A stretch of DNA of 10,469 bases, from positions 1-10,469 of the forward strand of contig CANGAY010000009.1 in NCBI GenBank assembly GCA_947451735.1. Reading direction: 5' to 3'. Of this stretch, positions 1 to 6,248 are shown piece by piece (position 1 is the stretch's first letter; the number at the start of each line of letters is the position of its first letter). The position numbers and the translations under genes are program-made. Origin of the DNA: Actinomycetota bacterium. Its GTDB lineage: Bacteria; Actinomycetota; Thermoleophilia; Miltoncostaeales; Miltoncostaeaceae. The notes beneath the pieces are model-generated. The model searched no databases and was not told the origin of the DNA. It was given only the letters and a program-made list of their open reading frames with translations.

Positions 1-953
1 TACCCCTTGGCGCAGCGCATCTGGAACTGCACCACGGTCGGGTTCTTGGCCCTCGTGAGCGTCATCGCAACCATGCCGCCGTTGTTGCCCTTCGGCGTCA
101 TCGTCACGTTCACGAGCGAACGGTCCTTCCACTTGGGCGACATGTGGTTGGCCGGAAACTCCTGGACGGTGTAGGCGAGCTTGCCCTTGCGCACCATGCC
201 TGCGGGGCAGGTGCGGGTGTCGGTGCGCGTGACGTTCGTCTTCAGGGCGTACTCACGCGCGAGCGATGCCTTGCCCTTGGCGGTGTCGACGATGTCGAGC
301 TTTTTGTCGCGGATGCGCACCGGGGCGGCGTGTGCCACCTGGGCTGAGGACCGCTCCATCGAGTGCGATGCGCGCTCAAAGTTGGTGTTCCCGGACGCGG
401 TTGCGCCCGCAGAATTCACGCACGCGATGGCGGCCTGCCAGTAGCCGCTGCCGCCGGTGTTGCTCACAGTCGCGCCACCCGTGCCGTACTGCTGGGCACC
501 AGTGTTGCCCGTCGTCACGCTGCCGGTCCAGGCCCACTGATCGAGGTTTGCGCTCCCACTTCCGGTCTGCCATCCGATGGTGTTCCACGGGTCATTGCCG
601 GAATCGGTGCTCGCCAGTGCGTACCACTCGGGACTGTTGACGTATGCCTGTCCATCGAGGCTCCACGAGAGCCCCGGCGATCCTCCGGGGGCGTTGTTGG
701 AGCAACTGATCTGCTGGTTCTGGGTGTAGTCCTGATTGATCTGAATCCAGCCGGTCACTGACTGCATGCAGAAGGTGCCGATCTCGGTGCCGGCCATGGA
801 TGGCGTCCACGACTCCTGCGCGACGCCACACGTGCCCGAGCCGTTATCGCCCCAGTTCGATGAGTTGGCCGAGGCGCTGCTCGCACCAATCGCCAGGGCG
901 CCGAGTGCAAGTGGGATGGCGGTAAGTGCCACGCGGGTCCGCATCGTCGTCAT
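1..953 (-). CDS. Secreted two-domain protein, array copy 1 (3' edge at window boundary)
   Basis: Third gene of a tandem paralog array in transcription order; family not recognised. The reading frame is open from ATG at 953 to the left edge. The last two bases read TA in frame, so with the missing base the codon is probably a stop; the protein would be 317 residues, exactly the length of copy 2. A Sec signal peptide covers residues 1-29 (basic MTTMRTR start, hydrophobic core, ASA/N cleavage). The mature N-terminal domain (about 30-190) has Cys42, 62, 84 and 178 and the motifs WGDNGS, GWIQIN, TQNQQISCSNN and SLDGQAY. A charged linker (about 191-212, FERASHSMER) leads to the conserved C-terminal domain (213-317; Cys249, Cys314). 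There is no C-terminal anchor or sorting motif, so a freely secreted or cell-surface-associated protein with disulfides is inferred. Start choice: AAGGAG at 962-967 lies 8 nt upstream of ATG. An internal ATG at residue 4 is possible but worse placed. Confidence 0.85.
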   Translation of the reverse strand, partial: MTTMRTRVALTAIPLALGALAIGASSASANSSNWGDNGSGTCGVAQESWTPSMAGTEIGTFCMQSVTGWIQINQDYTQNQQISCSNNAPGGSPGLSWSLDGQAYVNSPEWYALASTDSGNDPWNTIGWQTGSGSANLDQWAWTGSVTTGNTGAQQYGTGGATVSNTGGSGYWQAAIACVNSAGATASGNTNFERASHSMERSSAQVAHAAPVRIRDKKLDIVDTAKGKASLAREYALKTNVTRTDTRTCPAGMVRKGKLAYTVQEFPANHMSPKWKDRSLVNVTMTPKGNNGGMVAMTLTRAKNPTVVQFQMRCAKG

Positions 954-961
954 GAGGGGTT

Positions 962-967
962 CTCCTT
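962..967 (-). promoter_or_regulatory. Shine-Dalgarno of array copy 1, fused to stop codon of copy 2
   Basis: Read on the minus strand, TAAGGAG contains both the TAA stop of copy 2 (966-968) and an AAGGAG Shine-Dalgarno, 8 nt before the ATG of copy 1. A ribosome terminating on copy 2 sits directly over this site, so reinitiation or translational coupling is likely (inference). The same arrangement recurs at 1928-1934. Confidence 0.8.
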
Positions 968-1919
968 ACGCCTTTCCGCAGCGCATCTGGAACTGCACCA
1001 CGGTCGGGTTCTTGGCCTTGGTGAGCGTCATCTCAACGATGCCGCCGTTCTTGCCCTTCGGCGTCATCGTCACGTTCACGAGGGAACGGTCCTTCCACTT
1101 GGGTGCCTTGTGGTTGGCCGGGAACTCCTGGACGGTGTAGGCGAGCTTGCCCTTGCGCACCATGCCTGTGGGGCAGGTGCGGGTGTCGGTGCGCGTGACG
1201 TTCGTCTTCAGCGCGTACTCGCGGGCAAGCGATGCCTTGCCGTGTGCCGTGTCGACGATGTCGAGCTTCCTGTCGCGCACGCGCGTGCGCGCGGTGTGTG
1301 CCACCTGCGTGGAGGGCCGCTCAAACGCGTGCGACCTGCGCTCGAAGCTTCCCTGCCCCGAGGCGCTTGCGCCCGCGGCGTTGACGCACGCGATGGCGGT
1401 CTGCCAGTAGCCGTTCCCGCTGAGGTTGGTCACCGACGCGCCACCCGTGCCGTATTGCCCGGAGGCCGTATTGCCCGTCGTCGTCCCACCGTTCCACGTC
1501 TCCTCGCGGAGGTACGCGCTGCCGCCGTTGCCGCTCTGCCATCCGACGTTGTCGTAGTCATCGCTCGACAGTTCGTGCACCCCATAGCCCAGCGCATACC
1601 AGGGCCCTGCGTTGTCATACGCCTGCCCATCGAGGCTCCACGAGAGCCCCGATGAGCTGTCGTTGTTGGAGCAGCTGATCTGCTGGTTCTGCGTGGCGTA
1701 GGAGTTGATCTGAATCCAGCCGGTCACCGACTGCATGCAGTAGGTGCCGAGCTCCGGGTCCGGGGAGCCGGGCCACGACGACTCGACGAAGTAGCAGGTC
1801 TGCGAGCCGTTATCGCCCCACTGGTTGGTGTTGGCAGACGCGCTGGTTGCGCCAACCGCAAGGGCGCCAAGCGCGAGAGGAAGTGCGGCAAGTGCCGCGC
1901 GGGTACGCATCTTCGTCAT
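966..1919 (-). CDS. Secreted two-domain protein, array copy 2
   Basis: Complete middle member of the tandem family, 317 residues, function unknown. Signal peptide 1-29 (MTKMRTR start, cleavage ASA/N30). N-terminal domain about 30-190 with Cys42, 61, 83 and 178. It carries the family motifs WGDNGS, CMQSVTGWIQIN, TQNQQISCSNN, GLSWSLDGQAY, QYGTGGA and GYWQTAIACVN. A linker rich in Arg, Glu and His (SFERRSHAFER) is followed by the C-terminal domain 213-317 with Cys249 and Cys314. By hand alignment the C-terminal 105 residues match copy 1 at 93 positions and copy 3 at 96, whereas the mature N-terminal part matches copy 1 at only roughly 55-60%. The mature N-terminal domain is rich in Asn, Gln, Ser, Thr, Gly and Trp, as in extracellular beta-rich proteins; a binding or surface-layer role is only a guess. 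The stop TAA forms part of the next gene's Shine-Dalgarno. AAGGAG at 1928-1933 supports the ATG at 1919. Confidence 0.93.
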   Translation of the reverse strand: MTKMRTRAALAALPLALGALAVGATSASANTNQWGDNGSQTCYFVESSWPGSPDPELGTYCMQSVTGWIQINSYATQNQQISCSNNDSSSGLSWSLDGQAYDNAGPWYALGYGVHELSSDDYDNVGWQSGNGGSAYLREETWNGGTTTGNTASGQYGTGGASVTNLSGNGYWQTAIACVNAAGASASGQGSFERRSHAFERPSTQVAHTARTRVRDRKLDIVDTAHGKASLAREYALKTNVTRTDTRTCPTGMVRKGKLAYTVQEFPANHKAPKWKDRSLVNVTMTPKGKNGGIVEMTLTKAKNPTVVQFQMRCGKA

Positions 1920-1927
1920 GAAGGGGT

Positions 1928-1933
1928 CTCCTT
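1928..1933 (-). promoter_or_regulatory. Shine-Dalgarno of array copy 2, fused to stop codon of copy 3
   Basis: TAAGGAG on the minus strand holds the stop of copy 3 (1932-1934) and the AAGGAG site of copy 2, again with 8 nt to the ATG and a 12-nt intergenic gap. The near identity with the 954-968 junction shows that the junction was duplicated together with the gene. Confidence 0.8.
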
Positions 1934-2897
1934 ATGCCTTGGCGCAGCGCATCTGGAACTGCACCACGGTTGGGTTCTTGGCCCGGGTGAGGGTCATCTC
2001 AACCCTGCCGGCGTTCTTGCCCTTGGGCGTCATCGTGACGTTCACCAGTGACCGGTTCTTCCACTTCGGCGACTTGCCGTTGGCCGGGAACTCCTGGACG
2101 GTGTAGGCGAGCTTGCCCTTGCGCACCATGCCCGTGGGGCAGGTGCGGGTGTCGGTGCGCGTGACGTTCGTCTTGAGCGCGTACTCACGGGCAAGCGATG
2201 CCTTGCCCTTGGCCGTGTCGACGATGTCGAGCTTCCTGTCGCGGGCGCGCGGGGCGGAGGCGTTGGCCACATGCGTGGAGCGGCGCTCCATCGAGTGCGC
2301 GGTGCGCTCATACGGCGACTGCCCGGACTGGGTCGCGCCTGCGGCGTTCACACAGGCGATGGCGGTCTGCCAATAGCCATCATCACTCCAGTTGGTCACC
2401 GAAGCGCCACCGGCACCGTACGCCCCCGTGGCCGTGCTGCCGGTCGTCACGCCGCCGCTCCACGCCTCACCAGTGAGGGATGCGTTCCCGCCGTTGCCGG
2501 TCTGCCAACCAATGTTGTTGTACGGGCCGCCGGCGTCGGGGTCGCCACTGCCGCTGTACGCCAGCGCGTACCAAGGGCCCGCATCGACGTACGACTGCCC
2601 ATCAAGACTGTACGAGAGCCCCGACGAACTGTCGTTGTTGGCGCAGCTGATCTGCTGGTTCTGGGTCGTGAGCCCGTTGATCTGAATCCAGCCCGTCACC
2701 GACTGCATGCAGTAGGTGCCGAGTTCTGCATTGGCCTGGGTACCCGGGTACCACATCCCCTCGGCATACGTGCAGGTGGTCGAACCATTGTCGCCCCACT
2801 GCTGTGAGTTGGCCGAGGCGCTGGTGGCACCAATCGCGAGGGCGCCGAGGGCAATTGGCAGCGCGATCCACGCGGAACGGGTCAACAGCGGGCGCAT
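1932..2897 (-). CDS. Secreted two-domain protein, array copy 3 (first gene of the array)
   Basis: First array member in transcription order, 321 residues, function unknown. Signal peptide 1-29 (MRPLLTR start, hydrophobic core, ASA/N30). N-terminal domain about 30-196 with Cys42, 63, 85 and 182. Linker PYERTAHSMERRSTHVANAS, then the conserved C-terminal domain 217-321 with Cys253 and Cys318. All six cysteines align with those of the other two copies, and none of the three proteins has an extra one. The frame is open further upstream into prmC, to 3059. I chose ATG 2897 because only this start gives a proper N-terminal signal peptide equivalent to those of the siblings, and because AAGGA at 2904-2908 sits 6 nt before it. 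It lies 61 bp downstream of prmC with a hairpin between, so it may be read through from the translation operon or have its own promoter, which I could not identify. Confidence 0.92.
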   Translation of the reverse strand: MRPLLTRSAWIALPIALGALAIGATSASANSQQWGDNGSTTCTYAEGMWYPGTQANAELGTYCMQSVTGWIQINGLTTQNQQISCANNDSSSGLSYSLDGQSYVDAGPWYALAYSGSGDPDAGGPYNNIGWQTGNGGNASLTGEAWSGGVTTGSTATGAYGAGGASVTNWSDDGYWQTAIACVNAAGATQSGQSPYERTAHSMERRSTHVANASAPRARDRKLDIVDTAKGKASLAREYALKTNVTRTDTRTCPTGMVRKGKLAYTVQEFPANGKSPKWKNRSLVNVTMTPKGKNAGRVEMTLTRAKNPTVVQFQMRCAKA

Positions 2898-2903
2898 TGG
2901 GGG

Positions 2904-2908
2904 TCCTT
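2904..2908 (-). promoter_or_regulatory. Shine-Dalgarno deciding the start of array copy 3
   Basis: AAGGA on the minus strand lies 6 nt before ATG 2897. This favours the 321-residue product over a 375-residue reading that would overlap the end of prmC by about 100 nt and bury the signal peptide inside the protein. Confidence 0.75.
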
Positions 2909-2918
2909 GGAAGGGGAA

Positions 2919-2947
2919 CGGTCGCCGCCAGTAGAGCAGCGCGACCG
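2919..2947 (-). terminator. Hairpin between prmC and array copy 3 (possible weak terminator or attenuator)
   Basis: Perfect 7-bp arms CGGTCGC (minus-strand 2947-2941) and GCGACCG (2925-2919) enclose a 15-nt loop. No U-tract follows; the next minus-strand bases are TTCCCC. It starts 11 nt after the prmC stop. It could attenuate read-through from rpmE-prfA-prmC into the array, stabilise the 5' end of an array transcript, or be chance in a GC-rich sequence. Confidence 0.35.
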
Positions 2948-2958
2948 GATGCCTGCAA

Positions 2959-3810
2959 CTAGGTGCGGTGCGCCGCGACCGCACGCACGATTCCCGCGAG
3001 ATCCGGCCGGGTGACGCACTGGGCGAAACCGCCCGCCTCGAGCATCTCACCCACCGCATCTGCCTGCCCCTGCCCCACCTCCAGAACGATCAGTCCGCCC
3101 GGCTCAAGGACGCCTGCGGCCTCCGCGATGACCCGCGCGTGATCCTCGGTGCCGACGGGCCCAGACACCAGGGCCTCTTCGGGTTCGTGCCGCAGGGCGG
3201 GAAACCGCTCGAGATCCTCCGGCACCAGATACGGCGGGTTGCTCACCACGACGTCGAAGCGCTCGCCGGCGACCGCAGTCATGCCGTCGCTCTGCAGCAG
3301 GCGCACGCGGTCGGCGAGCGCTGAGTTGGCGGCCAGGTTGCGCTCGGCCACCGCGAGGGCCGCGGGGCTCCGCTCGAGACCGACGACGGTCACGTCGGGG
3401 CGCTGGTCGGCCACCGACAGCGCGATGGCCCCTGAGCCGGTGCCCCAGTCGACCATGCGTGCGCCCTGCGGGGCCATCTCGACGAGGAGGTCGACGATCA
3501 CCTCTGTGTCGGGACGCGGCACCAGCACGTCGGGGGTCACCTCGAGTTCGAGCCGCCCGAACGATCGCGTGCCGGTGATGTGGGCGACGGGCACCATCTC
3601 ACCCCGACGCGCGACCAGCGCACGGCAGGCCCCCAGTTCATCGGGCGTGAGCGGCCGGTCGCCCTCGGTGTAGAGCGCGATGCGCTCGAGCCCCAGCGCG
3701 TGGCCGATGAGGATCTCGGCATCGAGCCTCGGGGTGTCCGACCCCTTGCCCTCCAGCCACGTGGTCGAACGCTGAAGCACTTCCGTGATGGTCAGTACTT
3801 CAGTTGACAC
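2959..3810 (-). CDS. prmC: Peptide chain release factor N5-glutamine methyltransferase PrmC/HemK
   Basis: A cytoplasmic SAM-dependent enzyme that methylates the glutamine of the GGQ loop in release factors. The protein has 283 residues, normal for the family. An N-terminal helical substrate-recognition region (about 1-90) is followed by VPRPDTE (97-103), the SAM-binding glycine motif DWGTGSGAIAL (121-131) and the catalytic NPPY (191-194), which clamps the glutamine amide. The start is GTG at 3810, 14 nt after the prfA stop, with a weak GAGG upstream. The next in-frame Met is at residue 72, inside the conserved fold, so it is not an alternative. Its neighbour prfA encodes its substrate, a classical arrangement. 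NPPY is shared with other N-methyltransferases, but length, N-terminal domain and context specify PrmC. Confidence 0.96.
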   Translation of the reverse strand: MSTEVLTITEVLQRSTTWLEGKGSDTPRLDAEILIGHALGLERIALYTEGDRPLTPDELGACRALVARRGEMVPVAHITGTRSFGRLELEVTPDVLVPRPDTEVIVDLLVEMAPQGARMVDWGTGSGAIALSVADQRPDVTVVGLERSPAALAVAERNLAANSALADRVRLLQSDGMTAVAGERFDVVVSNPPYLVPEDLERFPALRHEPEEALVSGPVGTEDHARVIAEAAGVLEPGGLIVLEVGQGQADAVGEMLEAGGFAQCVTRPDLAGIVRAVAAHRT

Positions 3811-3824
3811 CGGGGTGCGCCTCG

Positions 3825-4919
3825 TCAGTCGTTACTGGCAGCGGCCAGGTCGGCCTCCTGCTGCTCGAGCAACAGGCGGCGCTCCTCGCCCTGCAGGGCG
3901 TCGGTGATGGCCTGCAACTGGCCCTGCAGCACTTGCTCCTTCAGGGGGATCGTCACGCCGATGCGGTGATCGGTCACGCGGTTCTGCGGGTAGTTGTAGG
4001 TGCGCACCTTCTCGGAGCGGTCGCCGCTGCCCACGTGTGCCTGACGCGTACTGCGCAGCGCGGCCTCCTGCTCGGCCTGCGCCTTCTCGAGCAACCGGGC
4101 GCGCAGCACGCGCATGGCGCGCTCCTTGTTCTGAAGCTGACTCTTCTCGTCCTGCATCGACACCACGACGCCCGTGGGGATGTGCGTGATGCGCACGGCC
4201 GAGTCGGTGGTGTTCACGCTCTGGCCACCCGGGCCGCTGGATCGGTACACGTCGATCTTCAGGTCGTTCTGGTCGATGGTCACATCAACCTCGTCGGCCT
4301 CGGGCAGCACGGCGACCGTGGCGGTCGAGGTGTGGATGCGCCCCTGGCTCTCGGTGGCCGGCACGCGCTGCACGCGGTGCACGCCGCCCTCATGCTTGAA
4401 CACGCTGAACGCGCCCTCGCCCTTGACGGCGAAGGTGGCCTCCTTCAGGCCACCGGCGTCGGCCTCGCTCACGTCGAGCAGTTCAACCTTGTAGCCACGG
4501 GCGGTGGCATAGCGCTGGTAGATGTCGAGCAGGTCGCGCGCGAACAGCGCGGCCTCTTCCCCGCCGGTGCCGCCACGGATCTCGACGATGACATCGCGGG
4601 CGTCGTTGGGGTCGGGCTCCACCATGGCCGTGCGGATGAGGGGCTCCAGCTCCTCCACCTCGGCCTCGGCTTCCTTCAGCAGCGCGCGGAAGTCCTCGTC
4701 CTCGCCCTCGGTCAGCATCTCGCGGGCCTCGGCCGCGCGGCCCGACGCATCGCGCCAGCGCGCCGACAACTGGGCGGCCTCCTCCAGACCCGCATACCTG
4801 CGGGTGAGGTCGGCGTACCGCTTGCGATCGCTCGCGACGTCGGGGTCCGACAGCGCCTGCGACAGCTCGGCACGCGTGCGCTCGACCTGGGAGACCAGGC
4901 CCTCGACGCCGCCGCTCAT
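3825..4919 (-). CDS. prfA: Peptide chain release factor 1 (RF1)
   Basis: Terminates translation at UAA and UAG in the ribosomal A site. The protein has 364 residues, the usual length. The helical N-terminal domain (about 1-100) is followed by the decoding domain with PAT at 187-189, the RF1 tripeptide; RF2 would have SPF. The peptidyl-transferase-centre loop is GPGGQ (229-233), and Gln233 is the expected PrmC target. The lysine/arginine-rich C-terminal domain is intact. ATG at 4919 lies 9 nt after the rpmE stop without a strong Shine-Dalgarno, which suggests translational coupling to rpmE. The prmC gene follows after 14 nt. The stops seen in this window are a mixture of TAA, TAG and TGA. Confidence 0.97.
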   Translation of the reverse strand: MSGGVEGLVSQVERTRAELSQALSDPDVASDRKRYADLTRRYAGLEEAAQLSARWRDASGRAAEAREMLTEGEDEDFRALLKEAEAEVEELEPLIRTAMVEPDPNDARDVIVEIRGGTGGEEAALFARDLLDIYQRYATARGYKVELLDVSEADAGGLKEATFAVKGEGAFSVFKHEGGVHRVQRVPATESQGRIHTSTATVAVLPEADEVDVTIDQNDLKIDVYRSSGPGGQSVNTTDSAVRITHIPTGVVVSMQDEKSQLQNKERAMRVLRARLLEKAQAEQEAALRSTRQAHVGSGDRSEKVRTYNYPQNRVTDHRIGVTIPLKEQVLQGQLQAITDALQGEERRLLLEQQEADLAAASND

Positions 4920-4928
4920 GTCAGTTGG

Positions 4929-5135
4929 CTACTGCTGCGCCTGCTGGCGCTTGCGGTTGAAGCGCTCCACGCGGCCACCGGTGTCCACCAGCTTCTGCTT
5001 GCCGGTGTAGAAGGGGTGGCACTGCGAGCAGATCTCCACGCGGATCTCGGGGGTCGTCGACCGGGTCTTGAACTCGTTGCCGCACGTGCAGCTGACGGTG
5101 GCGACGACGTACTCGGGGTGAATCTCGGCCTTCAC
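4929..5135 (-). CDS. rpmE: 50S ribosomal protein bL31, zinc-binding type
   Basis: Structural protein of the large ribosomal subunit, 68 residues from a GTG start at 5135. The cysteines at 16, 18, 37 and 40 (CTC and CSQC) form the zinc-ribbon set of the C+ paralog, as opposed to the zinc-independent form made under zinc starvation. HPFYTGKQK and DTGGRVERF are family signatures. The frame stays open upstream to 5234, but that extension (MCDGCGRG onwards) has no counterpart in bL31. The purine-rich GAGAGGGA just before GTG supports the short start. Gene order rpmE-prfA-prmC is common in Gram-positive-type genomes; the rho gene often found upstream in actinobacteria is absent here, replaced by etfA and a hairpin. 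A promoter should lie in 5136-5197, but I found no convincing -35/-10 pair. Confidence 0.95.
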   Translation of the reverse strand: MKAEIHPEYVVATVSCTCGNEFKTRSTTPEIRVEICSQCHPFYTGKQKLVDTGGRVERFNRKRQQAQQ

Positions 5136-5197
5136 GTTCCCTCTCGATGCTCTCGTTGTGCGTGGCCCGTCCGGTGCCACGGAGGCGGCATGATAGC

Positions 5198-5221
5198 GCG
5201 GCCGGGGCGAACCCCGGCCGC
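5198..5221 (-). terminator. GC-rich hairpin downstream of etfA
   Basis: Perfect 10-bp arms GCGGCCGGGG and CCCCGGCCGC enclose a 4-nt loop that reads TTCG on the minus strand. It starts 22 nt after the etfA stop and lies 62 bp before the rpmE start, the right place to end the etfBA transcript. There is no U-run after it, which is common for actinobacterial terminators. The stem is symmetrical, so strand assignment rests on gene context. Confidence 0.65.
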
Positions 5222-5243
5222 AGCCATCACACACGCACGATGA

Positions 5244-6218
5244 CTAGCCCTGGCGGGACTTCACCAGGTCGGTGAGCTTGGGGACGATGTCGAACAGGTC
5301 GCCCACCACGCCAAGGTCCGCAAACTGGAAGATGGGCGCGTCCTCGTCCTTGTTGATCGCGATGATCACGTCGGACGTCTGCATGCCCACCTTGTGCTGC
5401 ACGGCGCCGGAGATGCCGCAGGCGATGTACAGGTTGGGAGACACGGTCTTGCCGGTCTGCCCCACCTGGTTCGGGTGCGGGTACCAGCCGGCGTCGACCG
5501 CGGCGCGCGAGGCACCCACGGCGGCACCGAGTGCCGAGGCGAGCGCCTCGACAGTGGCGAAGTTCTCAGGTGCGCCCAGACCGCGGCCACCGGAGACGAT
5601 GATGCTGGCCTCTTCCAGACCGATCTTGCCGGCCTCGGCGGGCTTGCGGGCCGTCACCTTGGCGGCCAGCGCGGCGTCGGAGATCTCCGGCGTCACCGTG
5701 ACCACCTCGGCGGAGCCACCCGACTCGGATGCGGCGAACGAGTTGGGGCGCACCAGCGCGATCTGCGGGCCACCATTCCACTCGGCGTCCACGAGGTTCT
5801 GACCACCGAAGGCCGGTCGGCGGGCACGGAGCGCGGAGCCGTTGGCCGAGAGATCGATGGAGTCGCTGTTCAGGCCGGCGCCGAGGCGGGCGGCAAGCGC
5901 AGCGGCGATGTCACGGCCGAGGGCCGTGCCGCCCACGAGGATGGCCGAGAAGTCGTTCTCGCCCTGCAGCTTCGCGATGACGTCGACGTGCGGTGCGGCA
6001 AGACCGGTGCCGAGCGCCTCATTGTCGGCGACGAACACCTTCTCGGCGCCGTAGGCGCCGAGGTCACCGGCATTGCCGGAGATGCCGGAGCCGGCGACCA
6101 GCGCGGTCAGCGGGCCGCCGAGGGAGTCCTTGAGTTCGCGTGCCTTCGAGAGAGTCTCGAGGCTCACGCGACGGAAGTTGCCGCCCGAGTTCTCGGCGAC
6201 GACGAGGATGCCTGCCAT
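5244..6218 (-). CDS. etfA: Electron transfer flavoprotein alpha subunit
   Basis: With EtfB it forms the soluble FAD-containing heterodimer that accepts electrons from acyl-CoA and related dehydrogenases and passes them to ETF:quinone oxidoreductase. It has 324 residues. The N-terminal adenine-nucleotide-hydrolase-like domain starts MAGILVVAE. The C-terminal FAD domain shows SGGRGLG (209-215), VGQTGK (252-257), the ETF-alpha signature LYIACGISGAVQH (263-275) and INKDEDAPIF (288-297). ATG at 6218 is preceded by AAAGGAA at a good distance. It follows etfB by 30 nt and ends before a strong hairpin, so etfB-etfA is the end of a transcription unit. No N-terminal ferredoxin-like extension and no linked bcd or fixCX genes are present, so the ordinary respiratory ETF fits better than a bifurcating or nitrogen-fixation form. 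Confidence 0.96.
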   Translation of the reverse strand: MAGILVVAENSGGNFRRVSLETLSKARELKDSLGGPLTALVAGSGISGNAGDLGAYGAEKVFVADNEALGTGLAAPHVDVIAKLQGENDFSAILVGGTALGRDIAAALAARLGAGLNSDSIDLSANGSALRARRPAFGGQNLVDAEWNGGPQIALVRPNSFAASESGGSAEVVTVTPEISDAALAAKVTARKPAEAGKIGLEEASIIVSGGRGLGAPENFATVEALASALGAAVGASRAAVDAGWYPHPNQVGQTGKTVSPNLYIACGISGAVQHKVGMQTSDVIIAINKDEDAPIFQFADLGVVGDLFDIVPKLTDLVKSRQG

Positions 6219-6248
6219 GTGCTGGGTTCCTTTCGGTCCGAGGAGCGG

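Larger units (their letters stand above)
3..2897 (-). repeat. Tandem triplication of a ~970-bp gene unit
   Basis: Start codons at 2897, 1919 and 953 give unit lengths of 978 and 966 bp. The most conserved modules are the C-terminal coding segments at 3-317, 969-1283 and 1935-2249, together with the 12-nt junctions and the signal-peptide cores. The N-terminal coding segments vary in sequence and length. The units are direct repeats of whole genes, arisen by tandem duplication. They are not short-period repeats or mobile elements, and no flanking transposase or terminal inverted repeats are visible. Confidence 0.88.

Noticed and set aside
144..2376. Similar small plus-strand ORFs recurring opposite each array copy
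   Set aside because: Their mutual similarity follows from the duplicated minus-strand genes. They have no ribosome-binding site or features of their own.
1..2897. Direct repeats considered as CRISPR or mobile element
   Set aside because: The units are whole ~970-bp coding genes without spacers, transposase or terminal inverted repeats. Gene duplication explains them.
2898..3059. 54-residue N-terminal extension of array copy 3 into prmC
   Set aside because: It would overlap prmC by about 100 nt, place the signal peptide internally and ignore a well-spaced AAGGA before ATG 2897.
5190..5195. TATCAT as -10 of rpmE
   Set aside because: Its -35 would fall inside the hairpin, and no TTGACA-like sequence is at 16-18 bp.
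5136..5234. N-terminal extension of bL31 up to 5234
   Set aside because: It would run through the GC-rich hairpin and give an N-terminus unlike any bL31. GTG 5135 gives the canonical start.
3804..5243. Plus-strand open frame of 479 codons opposite prfA and rpmE
   Set aside because: It lies antisense to two unmistakable genes. Its protein is Leu/Ala/Gly/His-rich with no domain, as expected for a mirror frame in GC-rich DNA.
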